Shown piece by piece: positions 1 to 8,541 of a stretch of DNA of 13,048 nucleotides. A model generated the notes under the pieces. It was not told the DNA's origin. It worked only from the letters and a program-made list of their open reading frames with translations, and searched no databases. The translations under genes and the position numbers were made by a program. Positions within the stretch are counted from its first letter, which is position 1; the number at the start of each line of letters is the position of its first letter. Source of the stretch: Astrocystis sublimbata (Eukaryota > Ascomycota > Sordariomycetes > Xylariales > Xylariaceae); NCBI GenBank assembly GCA_022453515.1, contig JAJNNY010000186.1, positions 1 through 13,048 on the forward strand, given 5' to 3'.

Positions 1-380
1 ACTAGTAGGTAGTAGATATATATACCTACTTAGCGGTTTCTAGGGGGGTTATAAGAAAAAAATATTTATAGCTTATTTTAAATAGTATAGTTTATTATAA
101 TAAGCTATATAATTACTATTTATTTTGAATGTTTAAAATATAAGTTGTTTATTTATAAGCTATTTATTTAAAAAGCATATTAAATAGTTAAAACACATTA
201 AACATGCAGGACAGGCCAGTTGGAAAGGCCCAGCGCAGCCACATGACGAGGGGTCATGCGAGGAAAGCATAGGTACGCGAATATCGGATACAAGGGTATT
301 CGATATCACGTGACATGTCTCTGTAGCGTGACAGAGAATCTCTGTGGTCTCTGAGAGACAACAGAGATAAGCAATTGTAG
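1..380. other. AT-rich, palindrome-dense flank of the foldback element
   Basis: No gene is supported here. Roughly 50-195 is very AT-rich and full of TpA steps (TATTTATAAGC-like words), as in RIP-worn repeat DNA of filamentous fungi. Bases 200-380 have normal composition but carry many small inverted repeats: CGAATA (279) facing TATTCG, and a cluster of CTCTG/CAGAG words from about 319 to 366. The composition break near 200 suggests two pieces of different history. Reading frames here are short and match no family I recognise. Confidence 0.5.
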
Positions 381-951
381 GAAGGAAGGAAATACTATAT
401 AGCCTCGACGGCACTCCTATGTATCTAGTCTTTCCTTACTTCACTATTTAATCTAAGCATACTATTAGTTCTTAGAATGGGAGTAGTCTCCTAACGACTT
501 AGTGAACGATACTTTATATTGCTTAGCGATCCTTTGTTATAAGCTTAGCCCTTATCCTTAGGAACATAAACCCACTAAGACCCCTACTCTACCCTATACT
601 CAGTGTTAAGGACAGAGCAGTCGTTACAGGGGGGGAAATACTAGCTTGTCTAATCACTCGTAACCTGTTAAGCCTGCTAGCTATTCATCCTACTGCTACT
701 ATGTATAACGACTGCTCTATCCTTAACACTGAGTATAGGGTAGAGTAGGGGTCTTAGTGGGTTTATGTTCCTAAGGATAAGGGCTAAGCTTATAACAAAG
801 GATCGCTAAGCAATATAAAGTATCGTTCACTAAGTCGTTAGGAGACTACTCCCATTCTAAGAACTAATGGTATGCTTAGATTAAATAGTGAAGTAAGGAA
901 AGACTAGATATATAGGAGTGCCGTCGAGGCTATATAGTATTTCCTTCCTTC
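381..951. repeat. 571-bp foldback (inverted-repeat) element, MITE-like
   Basis: The left arm (381-628) and right arm (704-951) are 248-bp reverse complements with four mismatches and no gaps, around a 75-base centre (629-703). The outer ends are GAAGGAAGGAAATACT on the left and its complement on the right; similarity stops exactly at 381 and 951. The arms have no convincing reading frame: the open frames are mirror images of each other and contain only the repeat. The size and structure suggest a non-autonomous terminal-inverted-repeat transposon or foldback element. I found no target-site duplication in the flanks (GCAATTGTAG on the left, ACTCACTGG on the right), so transposition is inferred, not shown. 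A palindromic rearrangement is the alternative. Confidence 0.9.
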
Positions 952-1254
952 ACTCACTGGTCTGGCTCACAGGCTCACGGTGTTCCAGTGAGTCTGGCTC
1001 ACCACGATCTAGTGATCCATCACGTGACTTCAGACTCGGGATCCACACTGCTTCTGTGACCTGGCCTGCAGCCCCGCATGTCACTTTCGCGCACAGTATC
1101 CCTTCATCTGTCCCTTGGCCTACCCGACTGGTCGGCCCCTGTTGGTTCGTGACACCCCCCTATGCTTACCTAATAATACATCCCCGAAAGGGTTAGAAAC
1201 CCTACTTTTAGAAACAGGGTAGGTACTTAACGCCACACCTATGCCATACCTACT

Positions 1255-1302
1255 ATTAGGGTTAGGGTTAGTGATAGGGTTAGTAGTTAGGGTTTGGGTT
1301 AG
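1255..1302 (+). repeat. degenerate interstitial telomeric (TTAGGG) tract
   Basis: Two adjacent TTAGGG units are followed by TTAGTGATAGGG, TTAGTAG, TTAGGG, TTTGGG and TTAG. TTAGGG is the telomere repeat of most filamentous ascomycetes. The tract is short, imperfect and internal. It could be a relic of a former chromosome end, a telomerase-filled break, or drift in a G-rich repeat. It reads outward to the right, yet intact genes follow on that side, so it does not cap a chromosome here. Confidence 0.7.
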
Positions 1303-2596
1303 ATCTAGTGTTTGAGTTCTTGGAATGTGTATATTGTTATATAAGGTAGCTTATGTGTATGTACTCTTATGGCTGTAAGTGGGTTTCGACGCCCATGTAT
1401 TATCAGGTGAGCATGGGGGGGGGAAATATCAGCTTATCTGTAGACTCACAGGTTACCTGACTCCGGCATCGCCCGACTTGCCTTATTCCTCGGGAAATGC
1501 CAAGAAAAGACCTCATCAATCATCATTCTCACATGCTGCTGTCCCAACCCTTGACTGCAGGTGGTGGGTGACCTATTACTTTTTTGGAGTACACGTAGAT
1601 GGTGTCTGCGCAGGTTTGGCGACCCATCAACTTCCAATTGTGCAATCACCCAGACACCCAGGTACGATACGTCCGTCAGACAACAATACCTAGGCACCGC
1701 TGGGCAATCCCATTGCGAGCCTCACATTTCGCTAAATCGAGTCGAGGATTCATCCACGATGGCTACATATACCTACCTAGGCCAGGTTGGGTTGTCCAAT
1801 TCAGTAGAGCCGAACTTGACATTGCACCGCATGTACCTACATATATGTAGCCAGAGAGGGTAGGTTACCCAGCAACTGAAGCATCGATTTACAAAGTAAG
1901 CCCTACTACTAGGTACCTACTACCAGTTCTGGGGAGATAGAACCTTGAATACTACCTACACTATGTGCTCCGTAAATAAAATGTTCCCACTTTCACTGTG
2001 CGGCGCCAATCTGTCTACGAGTACGGAGCCTTGAGGTAAGTCAGACAGTGCTTTTGTCAACAGACACTGTGCAATGCATACCTCCTATGAATGTACTTAC
2101 CAAGGCTCCAGGCGACGGGTCGCTTCAAGGCTCCCTCCTCCTGCCCTGCAGCGGCCTGCAAGCTAGGAGGTACCTAAAGGCAATGCTGATATGGAACTGC
2201 CCACTGGTCCAGGTGCACCTGACCCTACCCTGCCTGCCTACAGTACATCACATCAATCTACCCGTACCGAGCAACTTGCCTTGCTTCTTTCTCGACATGT
2301 CAACTTCATCCCACCTCCCTCCACCACATACATATATGTAGGCACCGACAACTGTCACAGTCAATATCGCACCACGCCGGGTCGATTAGTGTCTCGTCTA
2401 CCGCCAACCCTTCACTTCCGTCTTCGGTTCTGGCCCGGGGGGGTGTTTCACCTGTACTCAACACACAGCTTTGTTCTCATCATCACAGCAGCGCTGTTGC
2501 CAACTCCAGCCTCAACAAATTCCGTAAACCTCTCCTCCGCCTTCTTTACACATCACAACCCGAGTCTCAAGGTCAACTTGAACTGGACTTTTATTC
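1303..2596. other. gene-poor stretch with palindromic TACCTA-type words
   Basis: No gene is supported. The open frames between 1379 and 2607 overlap on both strands, have no recognisable domain and lack biased codon use. The stretch carries AGGTACCT (1911-1918 and 2168-2175), ACATATATGTAG (near 1838 and again near 2330) and several TACCTACC words. Bases 2340-2590 are pyrimidine-rich and could be the promoter or leader of the reading frame that begins at 2597. Confidence 0.4.
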
Positions 2597-3546
2597 ATGT
2601 TGCATAGCGCCATGTCATCTACTATCACCATTCCTACCTCGCGCTCCCAAGCCACCGCTTGCGGGAAGTCGGCGAGAGCTCTTCGAGCTCGTCCTCGTCC
2701 TTCTCAAGCTCTCCCCCGACTCCAGCTTCGACTAGCCGCGAGACGTCTCATAACCGAAGATGCTTCACAATCGGCGGCCGAGCTTGTTGAGTGCGTCCCC
2801 ACCCTCCTTGTCGTCCGAATCCTATATTATACAACGCAGACCAACGAGGGCCCTGATTCTGACATGTTCCCGGTGCTCACCTATCTTGTAGGCTCGGCAC
2901 TGTCAAAAGAGGAGTGTACACATGTCGATGGGGGGATCCCAAAGGCCACCACGCCTGGTGAGAAGAGTGCCCCCCCTGAGTTTGACCTTGCAGTAAGCTG
3001 CTAACAGTCGTTTGAACAGATTTCGTACCTAGCCTCGAGTCAAGGCTTCGCTTGGAACCCTGAGATGTTCCTCCCATCGTATCTCGACTTGGACTACGAA
3101 CCCTTGGAAAACCGCCGAGAGCCTGTTATCGAGATTCGACTCACAGACGAGGAAATCAAGAGGATGTACCTTGATCTGGTCGCACATGGCCGCTTGACTC
3201 TTTACGTCCTTAGATACCAAGAAGTTTTCGCAACATGACATGGTCATGCTGGCGGTTTTACAGCATCTCGAGTTCGATTCTCGCTTCCTGGGTGGGGCTA
3301 CGGTCATGGATACCCAGGAGATATACTTTTACACGACTTGAAGAACGGGTTCTTTCGATGCACAGTTTGGAGAACCGACATTATGATATGATGGGAAATG
3401 ATATTGCTGATCGCCTTTCGATTCGGGGAGGGCTGCTTACTGGCGTTCAGGAGTTTGTGACGGACTATACCACTACTTGTTATTCGCCATCGGAAAAGGC
3501 CGGTTGGGCTGTTGTTGTGCTCGTGGAATGCAACCGGCGAAGTTGA
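2597..3546 (+). pseudogene. unassigned coding remnant, probably frame-broken
   Basis: I do not recognise the product. Coding quality is high but moves between frames. An ATG at 2597 opens 135 codons to a TAA at 3002, although a second frame (about 2611-2790) encodes a serine-rich run over the same bases. From 3020 to 3238 a clean C-ending frame encodes an acidic segment with LPSYLDLDYEPLE and EIRLTDEEIKRM, in the same phase as the ATG frame. Near 3213-3338 the coding signal passes to a second frame (KKFSQHDMVMLAVLQHLEFD), then to a third up to a TGA at 3546 (about 70 codons from 3337). Ordinary introns do not explain the last two shifts, so a degenerate gene is the simplest reading. Splice candidates before 3020 are GTGAGA at 2958, GTAGGC at 2888 and GTAAGC at 2993, all ending at AACAG 3019 with TGCTAAC as branch point. 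The first shifts frame; the others keep it. Confidence 0.4.
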
Positions 3547-5330
3547 GTATCCTTTTCCACGACGACATTATCACCCTCGGTACGGAGATATCTCTCCTCG
3601 GCTCGGTCATAGTAACAGAGCAATCATATTACTGTAGTCCATGTGAAATTCTACGTCGCGACTGAGCCTATCCTTGTGTCGTTGCACTCGCTGGCCATTT
3701 GAAGGCACCCCTACGTCCAATATTGACATGGTACTTCCGAGGCATTGTCTATGAAATGGTTCGTCCAGCCAGAACCATTCTGGTTCTGGTTCTGTAGACA
3801 TTGCACGATCATCGCCGAATAGCATGCATATCAATATCATAAGACCGACGGCATCACGAAGAAAGTAGCAGTTGTAATTTCTGAGACAGCTGTTTCAAGC
3901 AACCTCTTGCCCTAGGCGCAGATCTCGAGTGAATAGAGAGAGACACGTGTTGCGGGGCGTGTGACATGTTTGGTTGCCTTGCGAAATCTGGTTCCTACTT
4001 GGTCGCTGGGGATGTTGGAATATTCCGACTTATCAGCAGGTGGACTCTGCGTTGGCGTAGTTGGGCTTCAGTACCAAACTAACTAAGCACGGCCAAACGC
4101 ATTTGCACCGCCCGTCAAGATTGAACTCTTCTCATTCAAGGGGAGGTGTTTATGTCTACCGAATAGCAATGTTGGGTAGAGCCTGAACGAAAGAGGCATC
4201 CCTGATGACTGCGTTGAGTACCTAGGTAGTGAGTGGTGGGCGGGATCGGATCCCGTCTGACCAGGGGGTAAGGGAGCACCCGTGCCGCCCATATCCTTAA
4301 AATCGTGGTGTGCCGGTAAGGCGAACGATATATAGTATGTACATGATGCCGGATGAGCAGCCCGAGCCCCGCCATTGAGACCGAGTTCACGATGTGGAGT
4401 GCCCAGGTGTTGACAACAACGATAACGTTGATAACCTTAAGGCTCTACCCCACGGAAGGCGAGGCGCTTTAGTGTGCTACTAGGATGTTCCACAGTTCTA
4501 GTTATGCACAAGAGCGGGTTATCGCCTGAGCTGTACCCACGTATATGAGCTTACATGTAGTAGGCAGGTTAGGTACTTCAGGCTGGTACTAGGGTGCTAT
4601 CTAGCTGCACTGTGCTTTGGCTCAGCACTGTATCCTTACTGTAAGTGAGTGTCCGGGCAGGTTAGGTACCTCCAAGCATGTCACCGCATCGAGACCTGAT
4701 AACGACCTCAGATAGTGGGGGTAGACCCGACTAAGCTGCGCCATCGGGCATTACATGTGCATGTACTTACAGTACCTACGCTGATTGGCTATGATTGACT
4801 GATTGCCTGATTGCCTCTGAAGCCTCACCTCCTATCGTTTTCAACTTGGCCCAGCCTGCAGGAGTGGAGATGATGTTGAACCTGTTGAGCGAGGCTCAGC
4901 CGAGCTAAGGAGGAGAATTGCAAAGGCTGGGTATGTAGGTACGTAGCTAGGTGCCCTCGGTACAACTGAGGATGGATACCTATCAGTGCTATCACCTAGT
5001 AGATTGCAAAATTGAGGCGATCAGTACCATACTATACCATATGCAGTACAAGAAAAGTAACCCTCAAGCGATATCTCCCCAAGATGGCTGTTCTTCTGAT
5101 TAACTAGTCACTGTTGCTACCCTCGTCCGCGAGAACGTAGGTTGGAAAAAACCACTCTGGACTTTTCGCATTATGTCAAACTGAATTCTCGCATTTAGCT
5201 CTGAGGCAACTCAAACGCTGTTTGTTGCATACCATCAGTTGTGCTGCTGCAGCTCTGCGATTTGACCTGAGGAGTCCCACTGGGCACTTGGCTGAAAAGC
5301 AAACGCTGCACCAAACACGACGGAGAAACG
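3547..5330. other. intergenic region upstream of the methyltransferase gene
   Basis: I see no supportable gene in these 1.8 kb. Open frames are short, overlapping and without family features. TACCTAGGTA (4219-4228) and AGGTACCT (4664-4671) palindromic words occur. Around 4780-4815 the word GATTG recurs in a loose tandem array. The final few hundred bases must contain the promoter and 5' leader of the gene starting at 5331; no TATA box stands out. Confidence 0.4.
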
Positions 5331-6722
5331 ATGCACTACATCCGGCTCCTCCGCCCCCCGAAGTTCCAAGGAACAGCAGGAGGGGCGGAGATCTCGTTGC
5401 TTCTTACAATCACCACGGATCTAGGAGACTCCTTCATGTGCCCGGGAGAGCCAATCGATCTGATAGTCGATGCTGTGAACCCAGCTGATACGATTTCTGT
5501 CCTGTCGCGAGGGAAGCCAGCCAAGTACAAATGGAAGGCCGGTATGCGAATCCTAGACGCCAAAGTCAAATTTCAACCAGGACTCGACGTGAAATCACTG
5601 AGCTGCAGTCTTGCCATATATCCCGCGCGGCAACGGTCGCGGGGCACTTCAACACCTTTGGGTGCCCTTCACGTCGGCGATGTGTTGCCTTGGAGGGGCG
5701 GCAAGGACGACATCCTCGCAACAGGTGCCATCATGCCGGCCACTGTTCAGATTCGAAAGGGCGAGATTATGCCTTGGGCATGGCGCACACTGGCGCTCGG
5801 AAGAGGCCACCTCAATCACGACCACGAAGGTGACACAGTGCTGTGCTTGCGATTCATGGAGGATGTAGGTGAGGTCAGTTCACTGGAGTCTTATATTCCC
5901 TCTTCTGGCAAGGCTCCGAGGTATGAATTACCCTAAGGGAATCTATGCTCTCGAGACACCTGCAGACCCATGTTTCACGAGCAATTTCTTTACTATCAAA
6001 GGCAATTATTGACTCCAGCGTGATGAAAGAGTATCGCGCGACATATTTGGGACGCAGGTCTTCTGATGTCCGCCTATCTCGTGGATGCTTGTTCTTCGTT
6101 GGAAACCATCCGGGAACTTTTCCCTGTCAACAATGAGACTTATAACGTTCTCGAGCTCGGTAGCGGCGTCGGTATCTTGGGAATCACGATTGCCAGCATC
6201 TTACCGATGGCGGCAGCAGCTCAGGGGCAGGTGCTCAAACATACGGTAGTTCAGTTAACGGACCTGGAAGACGCTCGACATTGCGCGGAGATGAATTTAG
6301 CATCGAACAAGACTTTGTCGGTTTACGATTCCAAACCCGTGGACATGGCCTATGAAGACCTCGACTGGGACGAAGGATGCGAGGGACGCTTCGCGCCTAG
6401 TATTCTAGAGACATCCTGGGACATGGTGGTATTGAGCGACTGCACGTACAACGTGGATTCCCTTCCATCTCTGGTGGGAACCTTGAGTGCTTTACATGCC
6501 GTCAAGGGTAAGGATCATGGCCTTGTGAATACTGACCTGGTCAGATCTTCAGTACTACTAGCTACAAAACCGCGACACTCATCCGAGGAAGCACTGTTCG
6601 GTCTCCTGAAAGATCATCACTGGACATTCCAAGTTGTAAAAGAGATAACACTTCCCAAAATCGGTGAAGATGACGATGTCGTCCTGATATATCGTCTAGG
6701 CAAGGAGACGCGAGCAGCCTAA
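5331..6722 (+). CDS. Methyltransf_16 family S-adenosylmethionine-dependent protein methyltransferase
   Basis: Two exons, 5331-5873 and 6030-6722, give 411 aa. The seven-beta-strand methyltransferase fold occupies the second half. SIARHIWDAG (182-191) is the family's entry motif. VLELGSGVGILG (221-232) is motif I, the glycine-rich S-adenosylmethionine loop, and LTDLEDA (acidic residue D259) contacts the ribose. DLDW (291-294) and WDMVVLSDCTYN (311-322) form the late motifs that define the METTL21/EFM group, which methylates lysines on translation factors and chaperones; the substrate of this one is not evident. Residues 1-181 are the N-terminal extension of fungal members, opening MHYIRLLRPPK, which supports this ATG. 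The 156-base intron (donor GTCAGT at 5874, branch TTGAC, acceptor AAAG at 6029) joins GE to SIARH exactly as the family requires; reading through the intron meets stops. No signal peptide is seen, so it is probably cytosolic or nuclear. Mis14 follows on the same strand 509 bp away. Confidence 0.88.
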
Positions 6723-7231
6723 GGCGCTCATTGACGCAAATACTTCAGACTCAGAATCTGATGTACTTATCTCGAAGCATAAGACGAGGCTTAAGACTAT
6801 GTTGCGTTTTAGACTATCTTAGGCTAAGAAGCGGTCTCAGAGGCGTGACTGTCACAGAAACCGTTACGAGACTCGGATATGGTTATAGATTTTGGGGGAC
6901 AGTCACAAGCCCTGTGACCATTGCTGTGACCGTGTCGAATATACCCCACCCCGCGCTAGGGTACAGGGTACACCAATGTACCTAATTGGGATAGGTTGCC
7001 GGTGGATCGGCCACCTCCCGAGTCACCATGGCTCGCATGGTTGGATGGTGCATTTCACCTCGACGCTCAGTAAACACCCAAATGCCAGCACCAAGTTGGA
7101 AAGCGCCGACCTACCACTACTCAACCACTGCGCAACAATAACAATTCAGCCTACCAAATTATTTCAATACCATTCCACTCACCATTGAAGTGGGTTTTTA
7201 TTTTCGCCAGTCAAATAGCATTGTCGAAACA
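6723..7231. other. methyltransferase-Mis14 intergenic region
   Basis: This 509-bp gap separates two genes on the same strand. It should hold the 3' end of the methyltransferase transcript and the promoter of Mis14. A cluster of GTGAC/GTCAC words lies at 6845-6930. CT- and CA-rich sequence from about 7080 to 7185 fits a fungal transcription start region. No further gene is supported. Confidence 0.45.
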
Positions 7232-8541
7232 ATGGATTCGGCGCGCAAGATCGAGCTCCAAGTACCTGAGGATCTCGCGTATCTGGTCGCCAACGTGCGA
7301 CGCGCCGCTGCAGCCCGGATCGATGAGGCTTTTCCCCCAGTCGACGACAACAGTGAAGACGAGCTACGGACACGAATTGAGGAACTTGTCAATGAGGTAT
7401 GTTGGCTGCCTGCGTGGTTCTCCATCTTCATTTCGTGTCATGTCATACCTTCGCAATCTTACATGCTGCATCTGGTTCTGAGCTCGTAGCTGCTTGCTTC
7501 TCGAAACCCCAAGTTCCAATTTCCCATCAGAAGGTCTTGGCGTCGAATTGCATCCATGGATGGCGCAAGGATGCCCTGCACGCAGTGGTAGCGAAGGGAT
7601 GAGCCGGACCCTATCGACATATAAGCCAATGCAGGCGGTTGATCTAAAACATACGACCATAGGATCTGGAGCACGCGGGGTCCCGTCCGCTCCCCCATAG
7701 CTAAGCCAGATACCGCCAGATTAGTAGTTGGGTCGGTGACGACCAGCGAATCCCTGGTGTTGTATGTTTTTGTTCATTCTGCGCAGGCAATGAATGAATG
7801 CACTCTTATTATTGATTGATTTTGTTTTATCTCCTTTTCATTTTCTACTTTCGCGATTCTTAGTTTATTCGCCCTTGCCATTTATTTACCTATGCATTCT
7901 CACAAAATATCACTAATCTCACCTGTTCTCATCAATTTCTAAACTAACTACTGCTTACCTAGTACATTGAAAAAACCTTTACTCTTGCAGCGCCCAACCT
8001 GAATATCAACGGTCTGCCCGTGAACGCCTCTCTCTTCCTATCGGAAAACTCATCATCCAACGCACCGGACCCCTTGGAACCAGAAGAGGTCTTCGAACCT
8101 TTTGACGCGCGCAAGCGCGCCCGTGTGGAAGCCCTGACAGCCGAGGAGGAAGACTTGCTCCGCGATATCGCGCAGCTGAAGAAGAGCGTCCCCACGTCTG
8201 TAGCGGAGAAATGGGCCGAGGCTTCGCGCAGAGGGATCAAGGACGATGAGGAGGCCCTGGAAAAAGTCAACACTGCTACAGCAGCGCGATTTGGAAAGAC
8301 TTCTATGACGGAGTCAGGCACGGATATACCAGACACAGCAGTAGGTAATGGCAATCCTGCTAACGTGGGAAGCGGAAATAGTGGTCTGGTCATCAGCCCC
8401 CTGGAGCGCCAGGTCGACGTGGAGAGCAGCTTCGAAGATGCCGTGCGCGGACTCGGACGCTTGAAGAAGGATATGCCTGCCGTGGTGGCCAGGATGGAGA
8501 GGGCAAGAAAGGCGGGCGAATACGTTGTTACGGAGCGGTGA
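7232..8541 (+). CDS. mis14: kinetochore MIND-complex subunit Mis14/Nsl1
   Basis: Exons 7232-7396 and 7963-8541 encode 247 aa, the usual size for the family. Mis14 (Nsl1 in yeast and man) is one of four subunits of the Mis12/MIND complex, which links inner-kinetochore CENP-C to Ndc80 and so joins centromeres to spindle microtubules. Recognition rests on the N-terminal helix block RKIELQVPEDLAYLVANVR, on TFTLAAPNLNINGLPV across the splice, on FDARKRARVEALTAEEEDLL (102-121) with the following LRDIAQLKKSVP, and on the C-terminal RLKKDMPAVVARMERA helix. The protein is mostly helical with a disordered acidic, Asn/Gly/Ser-rich stretch around 165-195. An upstream in-frame ATG at 7190 exists, but MDSARKIEL at 7232 (context AAACAATGG) matches the expected start. 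The intron (GTATGT at 7397, branch CTAAC near 7945, acceptor CCTAG at 7962) is 566 bp, far longer than any other in the window, because it contains a 5S rRNA gene. The gene converges with sec14. Confidence 0.9.
7620..7623 (+). promoter_or_regulatory. TATA element of the 5S rRNA gene
   Basis: TATA lies at -29 to -26 relative to the 5S start at 7649, in the context ACATATAAGCC. Neurospora 5S genes are known to need a TATA element at this position in addition to their internal control region. Its exact placement argues that the copy is transcribable. Confidence 0.7.
7649..7767 (+). rRNA. 5S ribosomal RNA gene
   Basis: The 119-base segment begins ACATACGACCATAGG and ends GGTGTTGTATGT, the terminal blocks of filamentous-ascomycete 5S rRNA. 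In between are CCCGTCCGCTC, AGCTAAGCCAG, TTAGTAGTTGGGTCGGTGA and CGACCAGCGAATCCCTGG, the family's most conserved blocks and part of the internal polymerase III promoter. It folds as 5S should: helix I ACATACGAC pairs with GTTGTATGT over nine positions (one G-U), helix II ATCTGG pairs with CCAGAT, and GGTCG-GTGA-CGACC makes a perfect five-pair hairpin. In these fungi 5S genes are dispersed rather than sitting in the rDNA repeat, so a lone copy is normal. Its position inside a protein-gene intron, in sense orientation, is not. The first half (helix II and III region) varies more than the second, as in known 5S isotypes. A recent pseudogene cannot be excluded, but intact ends, TATA and T-run favour function. 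Confidence 0.93.
7767..7771 (+). terminator. polymerase III T-run terminator of the 5S gene
   Basis: Five T residues follow directly on the GTTGTATG end of the 5S sequence. Runs of four or more T on the coding strand stop RNA polymerase III. Transcription would end inside the intron and leave the mis14 splice acceptor untouched. Confidence 0.75.

Larger units (their letters stand above)
7397..7962 (+). other. 566-bp intron of mis14 carrying a nested 5S rRNA gene
   Basis: The donor is GTATGT and the acceptor is TTACCTAG after a CTAAC branch site about 16 bases upstream. All other introns I resolved here are 55-162 bases. About 250 bases precede the 5S gene and about 190 follow it; the following part is T-rich, like a normal 3' intron end. 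I looked for a mini-exon within and saw none needed, because exon 1 (ending LVNE) and exon 2 (starting YIEKTF) join in frame. Confidence 0.85.

Noticed and set aside
918..1196. Open frame beginning MPSRLYSISFL, mirrored by one at 160-414 on the other strand
   Set aside because: Both starts come from the same inverted-repeat arm, and the frames run out into unrelated flanks. The shared peptide is a by-product of the repeat.
2048..2607. Two open frames of 97 and 138 codons as genes
   Set aside because: They are pyrimidine-rich low-complexity frames without biased codon use or known motifs; they more likely belong to a promoter or leader region.
3260..3285. GAGTTCGATTCTCG resembling a tRNA B box with a pairing stem
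   Set aside because: No A box, acceptor stem or anticodon arm fits at the right distance upstream.
5531..5868. Plus-strand frames overlapping methyltransferase exon 1
   Set aside because: Alternative frames of a gene whose conserved N-terminus and splice join fix the true frame.
7190..7231. Upstream in-frame ATG as the start of mis14
   Set aside because: The added 14 residues are not family-like, while MDSARKIEL at 7232 has a good context and the expected N-terminus.
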